Translations under genes and position numbers: made by a program | NCBI GenBank assembly: GCA_031430375.1 | Contig: JANPBJ010000064.1 | Coordinates: forward strand, 1 to 11,226 | DNA from: JAENVU01 sp031430375 | GTDB lineage: Bacteria > Actinomycetota > Acidimicrobiia > IMCC26256 > JAENVU01 | DNA length: 11,226 bases | Direction of reading: 5' to 3' | In this document: positions 6,524 through 11,226 of the stretch, one piece after another | Layout of the letters: the number at the start of each line of letters is the position of its first letter | How positions within the stretch are numbered: the stretch's first letter is position 1 | The notes under the pieces: model-generated | Told to the model about the DNA's origin: nothing | Database searches by the model: none | Seen by the model: only the letters and a program-made list of their open reading frames with translations

Positions 6524-7570
6524 GTGGACTCAGGCGATGACATGACGAACCGGCCCATGCTCGAGGTCGAGCATTTGTGGAAGGTGTTCGGACCGGGAAA
6601 GCCTGACCGAGCGATCGCGGCGGCCGAGTCAGGAGCGACCCGGGCCAGCATTCTCGACGAACTGGGGCAGACCGTCGCGGTACGCGATGTTTCGTTCGCA
6701 GTGGGACGGGGTGAGACCTTCGTGGTCATGGGCCTGTCGGGTTCGGGGAAATCCACCCTGATTCGTGGGATCGCACGGCTCATCGAACCAACCCGTGGCC
6801 GAGTGCTTCTCGACGGGGAACCGTTGCTCGAAGTGGATGATGCACGGCTCCGCGAATTGCGGCGTACCAAGATGGCGATGGTCTTCCAGCACTTCGGTCT
6901 GTTCCCGCACAAGCGCGTGATCGACAACGCGGCATACGGGCTGGAGGTGCAGGGCATCGGTAAGGACGAGCGGCGTCGCCGCGCGGGTGAGGTGCTCGAG
7001 GTCGTGGGTCTCAGCGCGTGGGCGGATCACTATCCCCAGCAGCTTTCGGGTGGGATGCAACAACGCGTCGGTCTGGCCCGGGCGCTCGCGCTCGACCCGG
7101 AGGTGCTGTTCTTCGACGAACCGTTCTCCGCGCTCGATCCACTGATCCGCAAGGAGATGCAGGACGAGCTCTGCCGGCTCCAGAACGCGATGCAACGGTG
7201 CATCGTCTTCATCACCCACGACTTCGCCGAGGCGCTGCGGCTCGGGGATCGCATTGCCGTGATGAAAGACGGATCAATCGACCAGGTGGGAACGCCAGAG
7301 GAGATCGTCGCTCACCCGGCGACGGACTATGTGCGCGAGTTCACCAACGACGTACCCAAGTCGAAGGTGCTCACCGCACACGCGGTGATGCGAGCTGTCG
7401 GCAGTGTGTCGCCACCACGGCGTGTGGCCGAGTCGACGACGATCGGCTCGCTCATCGCGCCGCTGCTCGATGCGGATACTGGAATCGGTATCGAAGACCA
7501 GCGAGGCGTGCTGATCGGCGAGGTTGACCGTTCGTTGGTGGCGCGACTGTTGGATAGCGAATCGTCTTGA
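6524..7570 (+). CDS. proV: Glycine betaine-type ABC transporter ATP-binding protein (ProV/OpuAA-like)
   Basis: This 348-residue ATPase energises quaternary amine import. It has a complete nucleotide-binding domain: Walker A GLSGSGKST (70-78), a Q-loop in VFQHFGLFPHKRV, the signature LSGGMQQR from 174, Walker B FFDEP with Asp198 and Glu199, the D-loop SALD and His232 in ITHD. An insertion before Walker A (about 25-50) is typical of ProV-type proteins. ProV of E. coli is about 400 residues with two CBS repeats. Here only some 60 residues remain at the end (SVSPPRRVAE to the C-terminus), enough for about one CBS-like unit. Ionic-strength sensing may thus be altered. GTG 6524 is preferred, with GGAGG ten bases upstream; ATG 6542 is the alternative but lacks a clear ribosome site. 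The stop overlaps the permease gene as TTGA. Confidence 0.93.
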   Translation: MDSGDDMTNRPMLEVEHLWKVFGPGKPDRAIAAAESGATRASILDELGQTVAVRDVSFAVGRGETFVVMGLSGSGKSTLIRGIARLIEPTRGRVLLDGEPLLEVDDARLRELRRTKMAMVFQHFGLFPHKRVIDNAAYGLEVQGIGKDERRRRAGEVLEVVGLSAWADHYPQQLSGGMQQRVGLARALALDPEVLFFDEPFSALDPLIRKEMQDELCRLQNAMQRCIVFITHDFAEALRLGDRIAVMKDGSIDQVGTPEEIVAHPATDYVREFTNDVPKSKVLTAHAVMRAVGSVSPPRRVAESTTIGSLIAPLLDADTGIGIEDQRGVLIGEVDRSLVARLLDSESS

Positions 7571-9504
7571 GTGGAGCGGTCGTGGCCAACCGGGCTCACG
7601 CCACGGAGCCACGGGCGACGCTGGTGTCGCGCTGGTGGCCGGTTGGGATTGCCCTGGCAATCGTCGTCGCGTTCCAACTCATCCGCCCAAGCAGTCACCT
7701 GTTTCCCGACCCGTGGAATCTCGGCCTGCGCGATCCCATTTCGGAGTTCCAGAGTTGGGTCGCGCGCAACCGATCGTCGCACTTCATGTGGTCGGCGGTA
7801 TTCAACCCGATCGCGAACGCGATGCAGTGGGCCATGGACGAGATGCTCGCGCTCCTCACGTGGTTGCCGTGGTTCAGCCTGCCGATGATCGCTTTTGCGA
7901 TCGTGGCGCGGAACGGCAAGTGGTTGACCGGCCTCCTCGCGGTCGGTTGCGTCCTCTACCCGGGTCTGGTTGGGTTGTGGGAGCCCAGTCTCGAGACGTT
8001 GGCGCTGACGATCGTGTCGGTATTCGTTGCCGTGCTCATCGGTGTTCCGCTCGGAGTCGGTGGCGCGCTCAACGTTCGATTTCAACGAGTGCTCCGGCCG
8101 GCACTCGATGCAATGCAGACGGTTCCGTCGACGGTCTACTTGATTCCAGCGGTGTTGTTCTTCGGTATCGGAGTCGTGCCCGCGGCGATTGCCACCGTTG
8201 TCTTCGCGTTGCCGCCGGTCGTTCGGTTGACGACACTCGGCATCGTGCAGGTACCGACCGCGATGGTCGAGGCCGGGACCATGCACGGCTCCACTCGGCG
8301 CCAATTGCTGACGAAGGTGCAGCTCCCATTGGCGGTGCGGTCAATCGCGACCGGCGTGAATCAGACCATCAACATGGCGCTCGGGATTGTGGTGATCGCG
8401 GCATTGGTCGGAGCCGGTGGGCTCGGTCAGGTGGTCATCTCGACGTTGCGGTTGCGTGCGCCTGGTCGGGGGATGGTGGCGGGCTTCGCGATTGTCGCCA
8501 TCGCGCTCCTGCTCGACCGAGTCAGCCGGTCCTTCGTCGAGCGCCCGCCGGTCGAGGATCGAACCCGTTGGCCTCGGTGGCTCAGAATTGCCGTACCCGT
8601 CGGCATCGTGGTCGCTATCACCGTCGGTCGCATCGGTGGGTGGATCGACTTCCCCGGAGATTTCGATGCGAAGTTCGCGGATCCGCTTGACGACTTCATC
8701 ATCTGGGTGCGTGACACGTTCGGCGACCAAACGCGTTGGTTCAACGATTTCGTGGTGGTGCAGTTTCTATTGCGCGGCAAGGAGTGGATGATCGAGACGG
8801 CCGTCTGGCCGACGCTCGTCGTGTTGACTGCGGCGCTCGGTTGGTGGCTCCGCGGTTGGAGGTTGGCCCTGCTGGGTGTGGCGTCCGTGATGCTGATCGG
8901 ACTGGTCGGGATGTGGGCGTTCGCGGCCGAGACGTTCGTACAAGTATTGGTCGCGGTGGTGATCGCAGTGGCGATCTCGGTTCCGGCAGGCATCGCGATG
9001 GGTCGATCCCATCGTGCTGAGGTCGTCCTATCGCCGATTCTCGACGCGCTGCAGACGGTGCCGTCGCTCATTTACGCCGTGCCGTTCGTCATGATCTTTG
9101 CGGTGAGCCCCGTGCCGGGGATTATCGCGTCTGTGCTCTACGCCATCCCGGTCGGCATTCGGTTGACCGCGTTGGGAATCTCCCAGACCGACGGCCCAGC
9201 AGTCGAAGCCGCGACGACCTTCGGAGCGACTCGTCGGCAGGTCTTGTTGGGGGTACGGGTTCCGATGGCTTTACCGAGCATCGTGCTGGCCGTCAACCAA
9301 GTGATCATGATGGTGCTAGCGATGATCATCATCGTTGGGTTGGTCGGGGGCGGTGCGCTCGGGTTCCAAGCCGTGACCGCGCTGACGAAGCCGGATACGG
9401 GACTTGGTGTGGAGGTTGGCATAGCGATCGTGGCGATGGCGACCGTGCTTGATCGCTATATGCAAGCCCTGGCCGACCGGTTCCGCCCACCAGCGGGAGA
9501 CTGA
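7567..9504 (+). CDS. proW: Double-length betaine-type ABC permease (two ProW-like halves in one chain)
   Basis: This 645-residue membrane protein contains two copies of the ProW-type permease domain. Each has several hydrophobic segments and an EAA coupling loop: EAGTMHGSTRRQLLTKVQLP from Glu235 and EAATTFGATRRQVLLGVRVP from Glu547, 312 residues apart. Matching sequence also precedes the loops (LDAMQTVPSTVYLIPAVLFF and LDALQTVPSLIYAVPFVMIF) and follows them (VNQTINMALGIVVIAALVGAGGLG and VNQVIMMVLAMIIIVGLVGGGALG). Ordinary ProW has about 350 residues and works as a homodimer, so this chain probably supplies both halves. An added membrane segment (about 24-40) begins the first half. TTG 7567 overlaps the ATPase stop. 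An in-frame GTG at 7582 has GGAG five bases upstream and is a strong alternative start, shortening the protein by five residues. Confidence 0.92.
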   Translation: MSGAVVANRAHATEPRATLVSRWWPVGIALAIVVAFQLIRPSSHLFPDPWNLGLRDPISEFQSWVARNRSSHFMWSAVFNPIANAMQWAMDEMLALLTWLPWFSLPMIAFAIVARNGKWLTGLLAVGCVLYPGLVGLWEPSLETLALTIVSVFVAVLIGVPLGVGGALNVRFQRVLRPALDAMQTVPSTVYLIPAVLFFGIGVVPAAIATVVFALPPVVRLTTLGIVQVPTAMVEAGTMHGSTRRQLLTKVQLPLAVRSIATGVNQTINMALGIVVIAALVGAGGLGQVVISTLRLRAPGRGMVAGFAIVAIALLLDRVSRSFVERPPVEDRTRWPRWLRIAVPVGIVVAITVGRIGGWIDFPGDFDAKFADPLDDFIIWVRDTFGDQTRWFNDFVVVQFLLRGKEWMIETAVWPTLVVLTAALGWWLRGWRLALLGVASVMLIGLVGMWAFAAETFVQVLVAVVIAVAISVPAGIAMGRSHRAEVVLSPILDALQTVPSLIYAVPFVMIFAVSPVPGIIASVLYAIPVGIRLTALGISQTDGPAVEAATTFGATRRQVLLGVRVPMALPSIVLAVNQVIMMVLAMIIIVGLVGGGALGFQAVTALTKPDTGLGVEVGIAIVAMATVLDRYMQALADRFRPPAGD

Positions 9505-9529
9505 CTCCGAGGGCCCGTCGGGTACAGGG

Positions 9530-9570
9530 ATTTTATCTCCGAGAGAAAATACTTGACTCGGAGATAAAAT
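9530..9570. promoter_or_regulatory. Tandem operator sites, probably for the MarR regulator
   Basis: Site 1, TTTTATCTCCGAGAGAAAA (9531-9549), is a palindrome with a single mismatch, centred at 9540. Site 2 (9551-9569), centred at 9560, ends in a perfect half-site GAGATAAAA, while its other half is degenerate. The two centres are 20 bp apart, about two helical turns, and this spacing makes a 12-of-13 direct repeat (9541-9553 and 9561-9573). The outer halves also form an exact 14-bp inverted repeat (9530-9543 and 9557-9570). MarR dimers typically bind palindromes of this size, and a MarR gene lies in the same operon. Confidence 0.75.
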
Positions 9571-9581
9571 ACTAGTATTCT
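9553..9581 (+). promoter_or_regulatory. Sigma70-like promoter for the ABM-marR operon
   Basis: TTGACT (9553-9558) and TATTCT (9576-9581) are separated by exactly 17 bases. Transcription would start near 9588, giving a leader of roughly 44 bases. The -35 box and the spacer lie inside operator site 2, so a bound repressor would block polymerase. The AT-rich island stands out strongly from the surrounding high-GC sequence. Confidence 0.72.
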
Positions 9582-9592
9582 GAAATCACTGA

Positions 9593-9609
9593 ACCGAGAT
9601 GGTCTCGGT
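9593..9609. repeat. Inverted repeat in the leader of the ABM gene
   Basis: ACCGAGA (9593-9599) and TCTCGGT (9603-9609) are exact reverse complements around TGG. The repeat sits just downstream of the predicted transcription start and 9 bases before the Shine-Dalgarno. It could be an mRNA 5' stem or a further protein-binding site. Its half-sites face the opposite way from the two upstream operators (GAGA..TCTC instead of TCTC..GAGA). Confidence 0.5.
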
Positions 9610-9631
9610 GTTGATTCCAAGGGGAATTCCC

Positions 9632-9904
9632 ATGTCTGCAACCTTGATCGTCCGTCACCCCGTTGCTGATTACGCCACCTGGCGCCCGGTGTACGACGAG
9701 GTCGGCACCCTGCGCGACAAGCACGGCTGCACCAGCGAGCGCGTGCTTCGGCTGCCGACCGACGGCAACGACGTCGTCGCCATCCACGATTTCCCGACCG
9801 TTGAGCAGGCCGAGGCGTTCGCCTCCGACCCGGCGCTGAAAGCTGCGATGGAGCGGTCTGGCGTCGCCGGGGCACCGAGGATCGAGATCTTTGCCAGCGC
9901 ATAG
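9632..9904 (+). CDS. Small ABM-like dimeric alpha/beta-barrel protein
   Basis: This 90-residue protein has the pattern of the antibiotic-biosynthesis-monooxygenase-like ferredoxin fold: strand TLIVRHPVADYATW, helix RPVYDEVGTLRDKHG, strand NDVVAIHDFP, helix VEQAEAFASDPALKAAMERSG and a final strand PRIEIFAS. Such proteins usually dimerise into a beta-barrel; some are cofactor-free oxygenases, others are cyclases or have unknown roles. No diagnostic active site is visible, so the reaction is not assigned. ATG 9632 is chosen because AAGGGG (9619-9624) lies seven bases upstream. An in-frame ATG at 9599 falls in the leader inverted repeat, has no ribosome site and would add eleven residues unlike the fold. 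It is the first gene after a regulated promoter and overlaps the marR gene, suggesting that it is the MarR target, perhaps for detoxifying a small aromatic or reactive compound (inference). Confidence 0.82.
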   Translation: MSATLIVRHPVADYATWRPVYDEVGTLRDKHGCTSERVLRLPTDGNDVVAIHDFPTVEQAEAFASDPALKAAMERSGVAGAPRIEIFASA

Positions 9905-10499
9905 AGACGCTCGCAGCGGAACTCAGCGGGACGGAACGATCCGTCCCGCTGTCGCCGCCCGCGTAGCCGTTCGCGTCGATCCCGACTTCGAAGCAGAGTT
10001 TCCCGACGGCGACGCGCGGAGCACGGAGGCCTACGCGAGCCTCGTACGAGCGGGCCAAGCGGCGCTCACGGAACTCGAACGCTGCATCGGTACGGCGCTT
10101 GACGTCAAACAGCCCATCTTCACCGCGCTCGCGGTGCTCGATGGCGCGAACGAAGCGCTCACACCGTCCGAGATTGCCGAGCGAGTGCTCGTGGCTTCGG
10201 CCACGATGACGGCAACGCTCGACGCGCTTGAACGGCGCGGCTGGGTGCGTCGGATGGCCAACCCCGCGGACCGACGAAGCGTGCTCGTCGAAATCACGCC
10301 GGGCGGCCGAGCCGTGGCCGACCGGGTCTTGCCGGGGATCCGGGCGGTCGAGAAATCGATGATGTCGACGTTGTCCGCAGCCGAACGCGACCAGCTCGTC
10401 GATCTGCTCGACAAAGTCCTGCGTCGCTCGGCAGATCTGGCGGCCGAGGATCCGATCCCGATGACCGGGCCGCGCGTTCGTCCTGAACGCCTCACCTGA
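9891..10499 (+). CDS. MarR-family transcriptional regulator
   Basis: This protein of up to 202 residues has a MarR winged helix-turn-helix core. The helices TEAYASLVRAGQAALTEL start the dimerisation part. The recognition region is LTPSEIAERVLVASATMTATLDALERRGW, and the wing motif is ANPADRRSVLVEITPGG. A long C-terminal helix containing LSAAERDQLVDLLDKVL closes the dimer interface. It probably represses its own operon through the tandem palindromes around 9540 and 9560. The start is uncertain: TTG 9891, with GAGG ten bases upstream, overlaps the preceding gene by 14 bases. The frame has CTG codons at 9843 and 9858, but no ATG or GTG before the conserved part begins. The first 30 or so residues are Arg/Ala-rich and may be poorly ordered. 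The ligand is unknown; small phenolic or oxidising molecules are common for the family. Confidence 0.88.
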   Translation: MPAHRDARSGTQRDGTIRPAVAARVAVRVDPDFEAEFPDGDARSTEAYASLVRAGQAALTELERCIGTALDVKQPIFTALAVLDGANEALTPSEIAERVLVASATMTATLDALERRGWVRRMANPADRRSVLVEITPGGRAVADRVLPGIRAVEKSMMSTLSAAERDQLVDLLDKVLRRSADLAAEDPIPMTGPRVRPERLT

Positions 10500-10505
10500 G
10501 TGATG

Positions 10506-10543
10506 CCGTACCGTCGTCGTTCTACCGAACGACGACGGTACGG
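10506..10543. terminator. 17-bp perfect hairpin shared by convergent marR and purU
   Basis: CCGTACCGTCGTCGTTC (10506-10522) and GAACGACGACGGTACGG (10527-10543) form a perfect 17-bp stem with a 4-base loop TACC. It begins seven bases after the marR stop. The right arm encodes the last codons of purU, whose stop codon lies across the loop, so the structure overlaps coding sequence. There is no U tract on either strand, so it may act as a bidirectional terminator of the U-less type or as an mRNA 3' protector. Confidence 0.75.
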
Positions 10544-11226
10544 GTGCCGTTCACGAGCACTCGACGTTCCGCGTGCCACTTGACCGCGCGGGCGAGAACC
10601 TGTGCCTCGACGTCATGGCCCGCGGCCGCGAGAGCAGCCGGGTCCAACGCATGATCGGCCCGAGCGACGTCCTGCTCGATGATCGGACCTTCGTCGAGCT
10701 CGGGCGTGACGTAGTGCGCGGTTGCTCCGATCAGCTTTACCCCGCGGACGTATGCCTGCTCGTACGGGCGGGAACCCACGAACGCGGGTAGGAATGAATG
10801 GTGGATGTTGATCGCCCGGCCGGCGAGCCGGGCACACGCGTCGTCCGAGAGCACCTGCATGTACCGAGCGAGCACCACGAGATCGACGCGGAACGTTTCC
10901 ATCAGCTCGAACATGACCCGTTCAGCATCGGGCTTGGTGAGCGGCGTTACGGGCACGTAGTGGAAGGGGATCCCTGCGGCCTCCACGAGCGGCCGGAGGA
11001 CTTCGTGGTTCGACACGACTGCGGGGATCACGATGTTCAGCGCGCCGGTCTGAGCCCGGAACAGCAGGTCGTTCAGGCAGTGCCCGAGCTTCGAGGCCAT
11101 GACCAGCGTGCGGGTCGGCGTGGCGGCGTCGACGAGATCCCAACGCATGTCGTTGGGTCGGGCGATCTCGTCGAACCCGGCTCGGACGGCGGCGAGGTCG
11201 GCCACGTCGTCGAGCAGGTCGAAGCG
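10522..11226 (-). CDS. purU: Formyltetrahydrofolate deformylase, partial at the right edge
   Basis: The window contains the C-terminal 234 residues; the N-terminal ACT domain and start lie beyond the right edge. The frame stays open to the last base, beginning RFDLLDD. PurU hydrolyses 10-formyl-tetrahydrofolate to formate and tetrahydrofolate in the cytoplasm. Its formyltransferase-like domain is clear: LVMASKLGHCLNDLLFRAQTG, PAVVSNHEVLRPLVE and LARYMQVLS. The catalytic region is INIHHSFLPAF, followed by YEQAYVRGVKLIGATAHYV and LDEGPIIEQDV. The Asn, the first His and the later Asp correspond to the hydrolase/transformylase triad. The C-terminus GTRTVVVR matches the E. coli ending GNRTIIL in position. 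Apparent downstream starts such as GTG 11205 are inside the gene. In this locus it may keep tetrahydrofolate available during methyl-group catabolism, although PurU is also a housekeeping enzyme. Confidence 0.95.
   Translation of the reverse strand, partial: RFDLLDDVADLAAVRAGFDEIARPNDMRWDLVDAATPTRTLVMASKLGHCLNDLLFRAQTGALNIVIPAVVSNHEVLRPLVEAAGIPFHYVPVTPLTKPDAERVMFELMETFRVDLVVLARYMQVLSDDACARLAGRAINIHHSFLPAFVGSRPYEQAYVRGVKLIGATAHYVTPELDEGPIIEQDVARADHALDPAALAAAGHDVEAQVLARAVKWHAERRVLVNGTRTVVVR

Noticed and set aside
7327..8690. Large frames on both strands across the permease (7327-8304 minus, 7524-8690 plus)
   Set aside because: The permease frame has hydrophobic segments and two EAA loops; the others are Arg/Asp/Gly-rich shadows.
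9507..9521. Imperfect palindrome CCGAGGGCCCGTCGG after the permease as a terminator
   Set aside because: Two mismatched positions, no real loop and no U run; too weak to call.
9541..9573. Two 13-base repeats considered as CRISPR-like or att direct repeats
   Set aside because: Only two copies 20 bp apart, explained by tandem regulator sites; no array, no integrase.
9599..9631. In-frame ATG at 9599 as start of the ABM gene
   Set aside because: It lies in the leader inverted repeat close to the predicted transcription start and has no Shine-Dalgarno; ATG 9632 has AAGGGG at good spacing.

Overview
The window is high-GC DNA with dense, overlapping genes, and GTG and TTG starts are used alongside ATG. 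The protein set (BetA/BetB, an OpuA/ProU-type betaine transporter, a DUF1638 protein beside a methyltransferase corrinoid protein, and PurU) fits an aerobic actinobacterium. An Acidimicrobiia-type lineage is my best guess, but this is inference from composition and gene content, not from a marker gene. No rRNA, tRNA, CRISPR array, insertion sequence or phage gene was seen.

Left block (1-1315, minus strand): a cobalamin-binding corrinoid protein of the MtaC/MtbC/MttC type is followed, with an 8-base overlap, by a DUF1638 protein that starts at GTG and runs off the left edge. Divergent from it, across an 89-base gap with a striking palindrome, is an IclR-family regulator (1405-2142). It is followed closely by choline dehydrogenase betA (2163-3827) and betaine aldehyde dehydrogenase betB (3824-5287), which overlap by 4 bases.

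Middle block (5288-9504): after a hairpin-rich convergent gap comes a glycine-betaine-type substrate-binding lipoprotein on the minus strand (5421-6386). Divergent from it are the ATPase (6524-7570) and a double-length permease (7567-9504), which overlap. Together these make an import system for a quaternary ammonium compound.

Right block (9505-11226): a sharply AT-rich promoter/operator island contains two operator-like palindromes spaced 20 bp apart and a clean sigma70-like promoter. It drives a small dimeric alpha/beta-barrel (ABM-like) protein and an overlapping MarR regulator. A 17-bp perfect hairpin separates these from convergent purU (formyltetrahydrofolate deformylase), which is cut by the right edge.

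Working model (inference): choline or glycine betaine is imported by the ABC system, choline is oxidised to glycine betaine by BetA/BetB, and betaine or a similar methylated amine is demethylated through the corrinoid protein. A methyltransferase partner would probably lie beyond the left edge. PurU could return formyl-tetrahydrofolate to free tetrahydrofolate plus formate. The IclR protein probably controls both directions of the left block. The result looks like a catabolic one-carbon module rather than a purely osmoprotective bet locus. The MarR/ABM pair looks like an independent autoregulated unit.
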